Assembly (NCBI RefSeq): GCF_003581615.1
Contig: NZ_QXFH01000063.1
Span: 37,340-101,339 of the forward strand
DNA length: 64,000 nt
Direction of reading: 5' to 3'
Source of the DNA: Flagellimonas lutimaris
Lineage (GTDB): Bacteria > Bacteroidota > Bacteroidia > Flavobacteriales > Flavobacteriaceae
Part shown: piece by piece, positions 36,654-45,040 of the stretch
Numbering within the stretch: the stretch's first letter is position 1
How the letters are laid out: each line of letters starts with the position of its first letter
Notes under the pieces: model-generated
What the model was told of the DNA's origin: nothing
The model's input: only the letters and a program-made list of their open reading frames with translations
Databases searched by the model: none
Position numbers and translations under genes: made by a program

Positions 36654-37648
36654 AACAAGCCCTGAACTGCTTTTTTCAAAACTTCCGCGTCTGTAGAAGA
36701 AAAGTTATGAGTTATTTCCAAATAATACAGATTTTCCAACCTCCCCTTTAACCGGACAAAGTCTTTCTCTGTGGTCAATACCATTTCGTATCCTTCAAAC
36801 TGTTCAATTTCCTTGTTCGTAAAATGGTGATGATCACCAAATTTGAAGTGTTTAAAATTGATTCCATGAGAATTTAAATATTCAACCAAGGGTTTGGGTG
36901 ATGCGATACCTGTCACCAATGCTAATTGCTTAGCTTTCAATTGGGATAATTGGATGTTGTCTTTTCCCCCATCAGTTACAAAATCATTATACTTCAAAGT
37001 AGCAAATAACACTTTTTGACGGGATTTTGGCTTAAGCTTTCCAATAACCCTATTCTTATCTTCTAAGTCAATAGAATTAGGGCATTTGGTTACAATAATC
37101 AAATCTGCACGTTTGGCTTCTTTTTTTGCATCCCGAAGGTTACCCGTTGGCAAATACCAATCATTAACATATAAATTATGATAAGTCGTGAGCAAGATAG
37201 AGAGAGTTGGCTTCACCCTTCTATGCTGAAAGGCATCATCCAAAACAATAATATCTGGATTGAGTAAGCTTTCCAGTTTTTCAATACCATTCCGTCTATC
37301 TGCATCCACCGCAACCGTTACCTCAGGGAATTTTTGATGGATTTGATAAGGCTCATCGCCCAGTTCCAAAACAGTACTTTCCGAATCCCCCATATAAAAC
37401 CCGTTGGATTTACGCTTGTATCCCCGGCTTAGAACAGCAGTTTTTCGATTGCTCAATATCCGAAGCAAATATTCCGTCATCGGGGTTTTGCCCGTTCCAC
37501 CAACACTCAAGTTGCCCACACAAATGGTCGTGGTTTTGTACGATTTGGATGAAAAGACACCCACATCAAACAAGAAGTTTCGAACATAAACCACCAGGGC
37601 GTAGATCAACGAAATGGGGAACGCTATTTTCCGAAGCAATTGAAGCAT
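36650..37648 (-). CDS. lpxK: Tetraacyldisaccharide 4'-kinase
   Basis: About 332 aa from ATG 37648 (MLQLLRKIAFPISLIYALVV); an upstream extension would run into the region divergent from the Nif3-like gene. It has an N-terminal membrane helix, Walker A VGNLSVGGTGKTPMTEYLL near residue 40, SRGYKRKS near 67, and DDAFQHRRVK near 135. LpxK phosphorylates the lipid A precursor, confirming a Gram-negative outer membrane. It is alone on this strand. Confidence 0.94.
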   Translation of the reverse strand: MLQLLRKIAFPISLIYALVVYVRNFLFDVGVFSSKSYKTTTICVGNLSVGGTGKTPMTEYLLRILSNRKTAVLSRGYKRKSNGFYMGDSESTVLELGDEPYQIHQKFPEVTVAVDADRRNGIEKLESLLNPDIIVLDDAFQHRRVKPTLSILLTTYHNLYVNDWYLPTGNLRDAKKEAKRADLIIVTKCPNSIDLEDKNRVIGKLKPKSRQKVLFATLKYNDFVTDGGKDNIQLSQLKAKQLALVTGIASPKPLVEYLNSHGINFKHFKFGDHHHFTNKEIEQFEGYEMVLTTEKDFVRLKGRLENLYYLEITHNFSSTDAEVLKKAVQGLF

Positions 37649-37696
37649 TGAACGAAAATATAATATTTTATCTTTAGCCCACTTAACAATTTTAAA

Positions 37697-38791
37697 ATGA
37701 CCGTTAACGAGATAGCAAAAGTGCTGGAAGAATTGGCGCCTTTGGCACACGCCGAAGATTTTGACAACGTAGGTTTATTGGTAGGAGACCCTAAAATGAA
37801 GGTTGAAGGTGTTTTGGTGACCTTGGACACCTTGGAAAACGTTGTGGAAGAAGCCATTGAAAAAAAGTGCAACCTAATCGTGAGCTTTCATCCCATCATC
37901 TTTAAAGGGTTAAAAAGATTGACGGGAAGCAACTACGTAGAGCGTGTAGTGCTCAAAGCCATTGCCAACAATATTGCCATTTACAGCATGCACACCGCGC
38001 TGGACAACAGCAAAATGGGCGTCAACGCTAAAATTTGTGAGGTTCTTGGGTTAAAAAATCCCGAAATCCTGATTCCACGGGCCAAAAGCATAAAAAAATT
38101 AATCACCTACGCACCAATGGCGGATGCAAAACAAATAAAATTGGCATTGTTCAAAGCTGGTGCCGGAGATATTGGAAAATACAGCAATTGCAGCTATAGT
38201 TTGGAAGGCATTGGAAGCTATAAAGCGGAAAATGGAGCTAATCCAACCATAGGAAAAATTGGCGAAGTCCACTTTGAAAAAGAAACTCAAATCAATGTTA
38301 TTTATTCTTTTGAGAAGGAAAAATCAATTCTGAAAGCGCTTTTTGATGCCCATCCGTACGAAGAGGTGGCCTACGAAGTCCTAACTTTGGAGAATACCAA
38401 TCAAGATTTGGGTATGGGAATGGTAGGAACCCTCGATTCCGAAATGGATGAAAAAGCGTTCTTGCTATCGGTCAAGGAACGGATGAATGCTTCTGTGGTA
38501 CGGCATTCTAAGTTGTTAGGGAAAAAGGTTAAAAAAATAGCTGTTTTAGGGGGGAGCGGGGCATTTGCCATCAGTGCTTCCAAGAAAGCCGGAGCCGATA
38601 TTTTAGTGACCGCAGACCTTAAATATCACGATTTTTACCAAGCCGAAAACCAATTGGTAGTCGCCGATATTGGGCACTTTGAAACTGAGCAGTTTACAAA
38701 AGATTTATTGGTTGATTATCTTACGAAAAAAATTCCTAATTTTGCAGTCTCTTTATCGGAGAGTATAACGAATCCCATCAAGTATTTATAA
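37697..38791 (+). CDS. Nif3-like dinuclear metal centre protein (GTP cyclohydrolase 1 type 2-like)
   Basis: The 364-aa product has the Nif3 N-terminal core (LAPLAHAEDFDNVGLLVGDP, then NLIVSFHPIIFKGLK and the metal-ligand segment YSMHTALDNSKMGVN near residue 95), an inserted PII/CutA-like middle domain (about 125-230, HPYEEVAYEV near 215), and the C-terminal core with VLGGSGAFAISASKKAGADILVTADLKYHD and DIGHFETEQF. The family is hexameric with two metals; its physiological role is not settled. It directly precedes the coiled-coil gene (five bases), a conserved pairing. Confidence 0.93.
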   Translation: MTVNEIAKVLEELAPLAHAEDFDNVGLLVGDPKMKVEGVLVTLDTLENVVEEAIEKKCNLIVSFHPIIFKGLKRLTGSNYVERVVLKAIANNIAIYSMHTALDNSKMGVNAKICEVLGLKNPEILIPRAKSIKKLITYAPMADAKQIKLALFKAGAGDIGKYSNCSYSLEGIGSYKAENGANPTIGKIGEVHFEKETQINVIYSFEKEKSILKALFDAHPYEEVAYEVLTLENTNQDLGMGMVGTLDSEMDEKAFLLSVKERMNASVVRHSKLLGKKVKKIAVLGGSGAFAISASKKAGADILVTADLKYHDFYQAENQLVVADIGHFETEQFTKDLLVDYLTKKIPNFAVSLSESITNPIKYL

Positions 38792-38796
38792 AATAT

Positions 38797-39576
38797 ATGG
38801 CGAACAAGAAAGAAAGCACTGTAGAGGATAAATTGAGAGCACTGTACGATTTACAGCTTATCGACTCTAGAGTGGATGAAATCCGCAATGTTAGAGGCGA
38901 ATTGCCTTTGGAAGTACAAGACTTGGAAGACGAAGTTCTTGGTCTTAAGACGCGAATGGACAAATTGAAAACGGATGTTGAAACCGTTAACTTTGAGATT
39001 ACTGCCAAAAAGAATCTTATTGATGAGTCCAAGGCACTCATGAAAAAGTATAGCGAGCAACAAAAAAATGTAAGGAACAGCCGTGAGTTCAATTCATTGA
39101 GCAAAGAGGTAGAGTTCCAAGAGTTGGAGATTCAATTGGCCGAAAAGAACATTAAAGAGTTCAAAGCCCAGATTGAGCAGAAAAAAGAAGTAATTGCTGC
39201 TACTAAGGAGAAGTTATCCGAGCGCGAAAGCCACCTTAAACATAAAAAAGGAGAGTTGGATGCCATTCTTGCTGAAACTGAGAAAGAAGAAAAAGCGCTT
39301 TTAAAGAAATCTGAAGAGTACGAAGATAAAATTGAAGATCGCTTGATCAAGGCTTACAAAAGAATCCGTCATAATGTAAAGAACGGTTTGGCCGTAGTTC
39401 CCGTAGAACGTGGAGCTTCAGGTGGTTCTTTCTTCACTATTCCACCTCAGGTTCAGGTAGAGATTGCATCTCGCAAAAAAATCATTACCGACGAGCACAG
39501 TGGTAGAATTTTGGTAGACCCTCTTTTGGCTGAAGAAGAGCAGGACAGAATGGAAAAGCTTTTTGCTAAGCTTTAA
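38797..39576 (+). CDS. Coiled-coil protein of the C4 zinc-ribbon (CT398-like) family, cysteines lost
   Basis: The 259-aa product is mostly a long antiparallel coiled coil (about 15-190, rich in E, K and L), ending in the short domain that in relatives is a C4 zinc ribbon. Here the ribbon frame is kept (FFTIPPQVQVEIASRKKI, then HSGRILVDPLL) but the expected CxxC pairs read ASGGS and DEHSG, so no cysteine remains. It cannot bind zinc that way. The partner gene upstream is Nif3-like. CT398-type proteins have been linked to secretion and sigma-54 in Chlamydia; a role here is unknown. Confidence 0.88.
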   Translation: MANKKESTVEDKLRALYDLQLIDSRVDEIRNVRGELPLEVQDLEDEVLGLKTRMDKLKTDVETVNFEITAKKNLIDESKALMKKYSEQQKNVRNSREFNSLSKEVEFQELEIQLAEKNIKEFKAQIEQKKEVIAATKEKLSERESHLKHKKGELDAILAETEKEEKALLKKSEEYEDKIEDRLIKAYKRIRHNVKNGLAVVPVERGASGGSFFTIPPQVQVEIASRKKIITDEHSGRILVDPLLAEEEQDRMEKLFAKL

Positions 39577-39597
39577 CCCAACCGGCAAAAAAATATT

Positions 39598-39623
39598 AAG
39601 CCACCTTTTTAGGTGGCTTTTTT
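39598..39623 (+). terminator. Rho-independent terminator
   Basis: AAGCCACC, a five-T loop and GGTGGCTT followed by a T-run end the Nif3-like/coiled-coil unit on the plus strand. Confidence 0.88.
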
Positions 39624-39634
39624 GTTTTATAAAG

Positions 39635-39804
39635 TTATCATTTCGAAATGAGCAAAGTGATTGAGAAATCTATAAAGGTAATACCTAACGGCTGCTAAAG
39701 GTAGTCGAAGTACCATGTGATACCTTCAGTCTATTTTTGCTTCGAAACAATTCGTGAAATTCGTGTCAAACAAAAGAGATTTTTCGCTATGCTCAAAATG
39801 ACAA
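39635..39804. repeat. Degenerate intergenic repeat element
   Basis: The gap between the terminator and kmo has imperfect inverted ends: TATCATTTCGAAATGAGC... GAGAAATCT at 39636-39670 and AGAGATTTTTCGCTATGCTC... ATGACAA at 39775-39804. The middle has GGTAGTCGAAGTACC and an AATTCGTG doublet. Flavobacterial genomes often carry such non-coding repeats; that this is one is from memory. No ORF is encoded. Confidence 0.5.
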
Positions 39805-39814
39805 GCTAATGGGC

Positions 39815-41164
39815 TTATTGGTCAGTTAAGAGTTCCAAGATTTTATCTTCCACTTCTTTGGAATCCCATCGCTCTTCAATATTAGGAAGTTGCATTACCT
39901 TTTTCATAATGCCTTCTTGCATATCACCAATGGCCAAAGCCTCTGCATACGGTCTGTCTGAAAAAGTGACACGACTATACACCGGAACCCACTTCTCAGG
40001 ATGCCTAGCGGCAAAATGTTTTTCAATTTTCTTTTGTAATATGAACTTTGGATCTGCCGTCTTACTACTCATTTCCACAAAGTTCCTGTAACTCAATTCA
40101 GCAATGGCATCGGCATTAGGCTTCCGCTCTTCCTGGTATTCAGAAAAAATAGTTTCCCAATCGTCACCATGCTTTTCCATTAATTGATTCAATATGTAGA
40201 TATCCTCAAAACCTGCATTCATGCCTTGTCCATAAAATGGAACAATGGCATGGGCGGAATCACCGACCAAGGCGACTTTGTCCCAATAGGTCCACGGATA
40301 ACATTTCATGGTTACCATGGCACTGGTCGGATTAATGAAAAAGTCCTTGGTAAGATCTTCAATCTCCTTGCGCACATTAGGGAAGTATTTTTTAAAAAAC
40401 TCCCTAGCCTGATCTTCGGTTTTGATACTTTCAAAAGAGACTTCTCCTTCAAAAGGCAAAAATAAAGAACAGGTAAAGCTCCCATCGATATTGGGCATGG
40501 CAATAAGCATAAATTCTCCCCTTGGCCAAATGTGGAATGAATTTTTATCCAATTTGTGAGTCCCGTCTTCATTGGCGGGAATGGTAAGTTCTTTGTAGCC
40601 TACATCTATAAAGTTTTGGGAATAGTTGAATCGACTACGGCGTTGCATTTTGTGACGCACTCGAGAAAAAGCACCATCACAACCGAATATTTTATCAAAT
40701 TGATATTCCTTCCATTCGCTTTTCTCGGTTTCACCTGTATAAATTTTAGCTTCAGGTAAATCTACATCCCAGACCTTTTCATTGAATCGAAACACAGCAC
40801 CTTCTTCCTCTGCCAAATCAATCATCCGCTTGTTGAGAATCCCTCTGGAAATAGACCAAATAGCTTCGCCATCCTTTCCATATTTCTGAAAATACATGGG
40901 TTTATCGTTCACGTGCATAGCACGCTTGTCCAACGGAATCGCCAAATCTTTGATTCTATCCCCTATTCCTACCTCATCCAGTGAACGCCATCCTCTATTG
41001 CTCATGGCAAGGTTGATGGAACGTCCTGAAAATTTAATGGTCCGAATATCTGATCTTCTATCAAAAACGGTAATCTGGTGACCAATTCTTCGAAGATATA
41101 TTGCTAAAAGGGAACCCACCAATCCGGAACCGATGATGGCTATGTTTTTTGGAGTCTGTGCCAT
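39815..41164 (-). CDS. kmo: Kynurenine 3-monooxygenase
   Basis: The 449-aa flavoprotein hydroxylates L-kynurenine using NADPH and oxygen. It has the FAD dinucleotide fold IAIIGSGLVGSLLAIYLRRIGH, SGRSINLAMSNRGWRSLDEVG typical of KMO, FGCDGAFSRVR (DG motif) near residue 160, and VALVGDSAHAIVPFYGQGMNAGFED near 295. The C-terminal membrane tail of the eukaryotic enzyme is absent, as in bacteria. Kynureninase, the next enzyme, is encoded about 14 kb away at 54837. Confidence 0.93.
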   Translation of the reverse strand: MAQTPKNIAIIGSGLVGSLLAIYLRRIGHQITVFDRRSDIRTIKFSGRSINLAMSNRGWRSLDEVGIGDRIKDLAIPLDKRAMHVNDKPMYFQKYGKDGEAIWSISRGILNKRMIDLAEEEGAVFRFNEKVWDVDLPEAKIYTGETEKSEWKEYQFDKIFGCDGAFSRVRHKMQRRSRFNYSQNFIDVGYKELTIPANEDGTHKLDKNSFHIWPRGEFMLIAMPNIDGSFTCSLFLPFEGEVSFESIKTEDQAREFFKKYFPNVRKEIEDLTKDFFINPTSAMVTMKCYPWTYWDKVALVGDSAHAIVPFYGQGMNAGFEDIYILNQLMEKHGDDWETIFSEYQEERKPNADAIAELSYRNFVEMSSKTADPKFILQKKIEKHFAARHPEKWVPVYSRVTFSDRPYAEALAIGDMQEGIMKKVMQLPNIEERWDSKEVEDKILELLTDQ

Positions 41165-41261
41165 AAATGCCCAAAGGGCTTATTCTGATTAAAACAATAA
41201 AAATACGCATTTTGCTCGGTAAACTATTCTGATTCCAAGGTTTCAACCTTCCTACCTATTT

Positions 41262-41293
41262 TTGTTTAATTTTTTATTATTTTTATTAAACAA
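41262..41293. promoter_or_regulatory. Dyad (possible operator) before the photorepair operon
   Basis: Nine-base arms TTGTTTAAT (41262-41270) and ATTAAACAA (41285-41293) lie just before a TAAATTTG box (41294-41301) and the TTG start of the DUF2256 gene. Placement suits a repressor operator or leader hairpin; the protein is not known. Confidence 0.38.
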
Positions 41294-41303
41294 TAAATTT
41301 GGA

Positions 41304-41453
41304 TTGGCTCACAAGAAATCGCATTTACCCACAAAAATATGTCCAGTATGCCAGCGTCCCTTTGCATGGCGAAAAAAATGGGCGAAAGATTGGGACCAAG
41401 TAGTTTATTGTAGCGAACGATGCAGAAAAAACAAAAACAAGTATGGAGACTAG
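41304..41453 (+). CDS. DUF2256 small zinc-finger-like protein
   Basis: A 49-aa product from TTG 41304 (MAHKKSHLPTKICPVC). Cysteines at 13, 16, 36 and 40 (CPVC and YCSERC) form a likely zinc site, and FAWRKKWAKDWDQVVYCS is the DUF2256 core. The family commonly sits beside cryptochrome/photolyase genes in bacteria. The gene overlaps the DASH cryptochrome by 11 bases, so a supporting role in photorepair is a reasonable inference. No function has been assigned to my knowledge. Confidence 0.86.
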   Translation: MAHKKSHLPTKICPVCQRPFAWRKKWAKDWDQVVYCSERCRKNKNKYGD

Positions 41454-42741
41454 CCTCATTTGGTTTGGGAACAATCTAAGGGTACACGACAACGAAGCTT
41501 TACACTCAGCAGCAAAGGCCAAGAGGGTCATTGCCGTTTACTTTTTTGACCCAAGACATTTCCAAATCAATCCCTTTGGCTTCAAAAAAACGGAACGTTT
41601 CAGGGCCAAATTCTTGCAGGAAACAGTGCTTCAACTCAAAACGGATTTGGAGAAGCTTAACATCACCCTGCTCGTCTATCATGAAAAACCTGAGAACAAA
41701 ATCCCAGAATTGGTGAAACAGTTCAACATTAACCATGTTTTTCTTCAAAATGAATGGACTTCTGAAGAAGAGCATGTGATAAAAACCGTTGAAAATCGTG
41801 TATCCAAAGCAGTTACTTTTCACAAAACCTTTGACCAGTTTTTATTTCATCCTGATGATATTCCCTTTGATGCCCATTCTCAGATTCCACAGGTATTTAC
41901 GGTTTTCCGTAAAAAGTGCGAGAAACATTGTCCAGTGAGGCCCTGTTTTGACAAACCAGCGCTAAAACCCACCGAAAACAGAATAGAATCAACAACTGAA
42001 ATACCAACATTGGAAAACCTAGGCTTTTCCAGTTTTGAAACGGACCATAGGTCTGCCTTTCCTTTTGAGGGTGGCGAGAAAATTGCGCTACAACGTGTAC
42101 AGCATTATTTTTGGGATTCGAAGAAGCTCGCTTACTATAAAAAGACCAGAAATGGATTGGTGGGCACCGATTACAGTTCCAAATTCTCCGCATGGTTGGC
42201 CAATGGCAGTATTTCCGCTCGCACCATTTATTGGGAAGTGAAGCGTTTTGAAGATGAAATCAAAAAAAATCAAGATACCTATTGGTTGATCTTTGAACTG
42301 ATTTGGCGAGATTACTTCAAATATGTTTCGCTAAAACATGGCAACCAAATCTTTAAGATTGATGGCATCCTTCAAAAAGATTACGATTGGCAAACCAACA
42401 AGACTGCAAAGGAAGACTGGGTTAATGGCGAAACGGCTGATGATTTCGTAAACGCCAATATGATCGAACTCAAACAAACAGGCTGGATGAGCAATCGCGG
42501 CCGCCAGAACGTGGCCAGTTATTGGTCCAAACATTTAGAACAGGATTGGCGGATCGGCGCCTCCTATTTTGAAGCTATGCTGATTGACTACGATGTGCAC
42601 AGCAACTGGGGCAACTGGATGTACAATAGCGGCGTAGGGAACGACCCTAGGAACAGAACTTTTAACACCAAAAGGCAGGCGGAGATGTACGATCCCAATA
42701 AAAAATTTCAAAGCCTTTGGCTGCAACCTACTTTATTTTAA
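41443..42741 (+). CDS. DASH-family cryptochrome/deoxyribodipyrimidine photolyase
   Basis: The 432-aa flavoprotein has the photolyase N-terminal domain (SLIWFGNNLRVHDNEAL, VIAVYFFDPRHF) and the FAD domain with GTDYSSKFSAWLANGSISARTIYW near 245, ELIWRDYFKY near 285, WMSNRGRQNVASYW near 350 and DYDVHSNWGNWMYNSGVGNDPRN near 385. These match cry-DASH, which repairs cyclobutane pyrimidine dimers mainly in single-stranded DNA and may signal light. It is followed three bases later by the FeS photolyase gene. Confidence 0.94.
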   Translation: METSLIWFGNNLRVHDNEALHSAAKAKRVIAVYFFDPRHFQINPFGFKKTERFRAKFLQETVLQLKTDLEKLNITLLVYHEKPENKIPELVKQFNINHVFLQNEWTSEEEHVIKTVENRVSKAVTFHKTFDQFLFHPDDIPFDAHSQIPQVFTVFRKKCEKHCPVRPCFDKPALKPTENRIESTTEIPTLENLGFSSFETDHRSAFPFEGGEKIALQRVQHYFWDSKKLAYYKKTRNGLVGTDYSSKFSAWLANGSISARTIYWEVKRFEDEIKKNQDTYWLIFELIWRDYFKYVSLKHGNQIFKIDGILQKDYDWQTNKTAKEDWVNGETADDFVNANMIELKQTGWMSNRGRQNVASYWSKHLEQDWRIGASYFEAMLIDYDVHSNWGNWMYNSGVGNDPRNRTFNTKRQAEMYDPNKKFQSLWLQPTLF

Positions 42742-42744
42742 TTC

Positions 42745-44277
42745 ATGAAAACGCTTAAACTTATCCTTGGCGATCAGCTCAACCTTTCCCATAGCTGGTT
42801 TCACCACGTAAATGATGACAACCTATATATGATGGCGGAAATGCGCCAAGAAACGGATTATGTAAAGCACCATATCCAAAAAGTGGTTGGTTTTTTTCTT
42901 TCCATGCGGAATTTTGCAAATACCTTGGAAGATAAAGGGCACAATGTGCTGTACTTTAAAATTGGTAACGAAAACAATCCTCAAAACTTGCCAGACCTCA
43001 TCAAAAAAACCATTTCGGAACACCAAATTGAAAAGTTTGAATACCAATTGCCTGATGAATATCGATTGGATGAACAGCTCAAAGAAATTTGCGAATCTAT
43101 TTCCATCCCCTCCGTGGCTTTTGATACGGAACACTTTTACACTAGTCGAGATGAACTGAAAAACCACTTTAAAGGGAAAAAACAATTGTTAATGGAAAGT
43201 TTCTATCGCATGATGCGCAAGAAACACAACATTTTGATGGCCAACGAGCAACCGGAAGGCGGCAAATGGAACTTCGACCAGAGTAATCGTAAAAAATGGG
43301 ATGGATCTCCCAGCATTCCCAAGGAACTTACATTCAAAAAAGATGTAAGCAAGCTGTTGGAAGAAATCCAAAGTGCCGAAGTGAATACTTTTGGGAATAT
43401 TGATGCTAAAGACTTTCCTTGGCCCACCTCTTACCAAGAATGCAAAGAACTATTAGAATTTTTCTGTTCCAATCTATTGAAATATTTCGGGGATTACCAA
43501 GATGCTTTGCATACAGAACAAAAATACCTGTTCCATTCTCGCTTGTCCTTTGCCATGAACAGCAAAATGCTTTCACCGAAAGAGGTCATTGATACCGTGG
43601 TGGATTATTACTACAAAAACAAAGATGACATCCATATTTCTCAGGTGGAGGGATTCATTCGGCAAATATTGGGTTGGCGGGAATATATGCGTGGCGTGTA
43701 TTGGAAAGAGATGCCAGGTTATGCGAAATTGAACAAACTGGAAAACCATAATCCCCTACCCAATTTCTTTTGGACGGGAAAAACAAAAATGAACTGCCTT
43801 CACAAAGCCATCACACAAAGTTTGGACGATGCCTACGCCCACCACATTCAGCGCTTAATGGTCATTGGCAACTATGCTTTGCTCACACAAGTGGACCCAA
43901 ACCAGGTGGATGCTTGGTATTTGGGAGTTTACATTGATGCCATTGAATGGGTAGAAATCACCAACACCCGAGGGATGAGCCAATTTGCCGACGGAGGTCT
44001 TGTGGCCACCAAACCCTATGTGAGCAGTGCCAATTACATCAATAAAATGGGCAACTATTGTAAGGAATGCTCCTATAGTCATACTGTTAAGTCCGGAGAG
44101 AAATCCTGTCCGTTCAATTCGCTTTACTGGAATTTTTTGGAAGAAAAGAAAGCACATTTTAAAAACAATCAACGGATGTCGATGATGTTGAGCTTGCTGG
44201 AAAAGAAAAGCAAGGAAGAGTTAAACGAGTTGCAAGAACGAGCCCGCAACATAATAGAACAGCCTGATCAATTTTAA
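42745..44277 (+). CDS. FeS-type bacterial cryptochrome/(6-4) photolyase (PhrB-like)
   Basis: The 510-aa product belongs to the photolyase-related (FeS-BCP) family. LILGDQLNLSHSWF at the N-terminus, QVEGFIRQILGWREYMRGVYW near 300 and WYLGVYIDAIEWVEITNTRGMSQFADGG near 392 are characteristic. Cysteines at 351, 439, 442 and 455 match the spacing of the four [4Fe-4S] ligands of Agrobacterium PhrB. These enzymes repair (6-4) photoproducts. Together with cry-DASH the operon covers both main UV lesions. Confidence 0.95.
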   Translation: MKTLKLILGDQLNLSHSWFHHVNDDNLYMMAEMRQETDYVKHHIQKVVGFFLSMRNFANTLEDKGHNVLYFKIGNENNPQNLPDLIKKTISEHQIEKFEYQLPDEYRLDEQLKEICESISIPSVAFDTEHFYTSRDELKNHFKGKKQLLMESFYRMMRKKHNILMANEQPEGGKWNFDQSNRKKWDGSPSIPKELTFKKDVSKLLEEIQSAEVNTFGNIDAKDFPWPTSYQECKELLEFFCSNLLKYFGDYQDALHTEQKYLFHSRLSFAMNSKMLSPKEVIDTVVDYYYKNKDDIHISQVEGFIRQILGWREYMRGVYWKEMPGYAKLNKLENHNPLPNFFWTGKTKMNCLHKAITQSLDDAYAHHIQRLMVIGNYALLTQVDPNQVDAWYLGVYIDAIEWVEITNTRGMSQFADGGLVATKPYVSSANYINKMGNYCKECSYSHTVKSGEKSCPFNSLYWNFLEEKKAHFKNNQRMSMMLSLLEKKSKEELNELQERARNIIEQPDQF

Positions 44278-44358
44278 TTTTTAACATTACTACGTAATCC
44301 CAAGACTCAAATTTCGACGTATATATTTTAGAATATTCCGCTACGGCGCCTATATATA

Positions 44359-44396
44359 AAAAGTCCTTCACAATACGTTGCGAAGGACTTTTCACT
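44359..44396. terminator. Bidirectional terminator between photolyase and clpP-like genes
   Basis: Arms AAAAGTCCTTC (44359-44369) and GAAGGACTTTT (44382-44392) form an 11-base stem with T-rich sequence on both strands. It lies between convergent genes. Confidence 0.87.
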
Positions 44397-44415
44397 TTTT
44401 TATAAGGATGTTGTC

Positions 44416-44964
44416 TTATTTCAAGATTTCGTCCACAATACCGTATTCCAAAGATTCTTCGGCACCCATCCAATAATCACGATCAAAATCTTTCATGACC
44501 TTCTCATAAGTTTGTCCACAATTATCTGATAAAATTTTGGCGCCAAGTTCTTTTGTTTTGATGATTTCCCTAGCCTGGATTTCAATATTGGAAGCTTGTC
44601 CTCTTGCTCCCCCACTAGGCTGGTGGATCATTACACGGGCGTGCGGCTGAATAAACCTTCTGCCCTTTTCCCCTACCGATAAAAGAATGGAGCCCATTGA
44701 GGCCGCCAAACCAGAACATACGGTGGATACCGGGCTTTTTATCTGTTTAATGGTATCGTAAATAGCAAAACCAGAGGTTACATACCCGCCTGGGCTATTG
44801 ATAATCAATTGAATCTCTTTATTGTTCAACATATCCAAATACAGTAACCTGTCGATAACGTGCTTCGCAGAATCATCATCTACTTGGCCCCACAAAAATA
44901 CTTTGCGGTCTTCTAACAGTTTTTCTTGGATCAATTCCTGAACTTTTCCTTTTTTTGAACTCAT
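44416..44964 (-). CDS. clpP: ClpP-family serine protease, short paralogue
   Basis: The 182-aa product has the ClpP catalytic triad: Ser89 in GLAASMGS, His114 in MIHQPSGG and Asp163 in FDRDYWM, at the same spacing as E. coli Ser97, His122 and Asp171. It lacks the N-terminal propeptide length of the main flavobacterial ClpP (~220 aa) and has no tig or clpX neighbours, so it is probably a second paralogue. It is alone before an MscS gene. Function as a tetradecamer with a Clp ATPase is inferred. Confidence 0.92.
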   Translation of the reverse strand: MSSKKGKVQELIQEKLLEDRKVFLWGQVDDDSAKHVIDRLLYLDMLNNKEIQLIINSPGGYVTSGFAIYDTIKQIKSPVSTVCSGLAASMGSILLSVGEKGRRFIQPHARVMIHQPSGGARGQASNIEIQAREIIKTKELGAKILSDNCGQTYEKVMKDFDRDYWMGAEESLEYGIVDEILK

Positions 44965-45040
44965 TTTTTACGTGTTGTAAGACTTCAAAAATAATCAAAT
45001 TCCAAGGAAGTTTCCGCACTTGTTTTTCACAATAGCAGTA

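Noticed and set aside
37649..37750. 34-residue extension of LpxK
   Set aside because: It runs antisense over the start of the Nif3-like gene and lacks similarity to LpxK; ATG 37648 fits.
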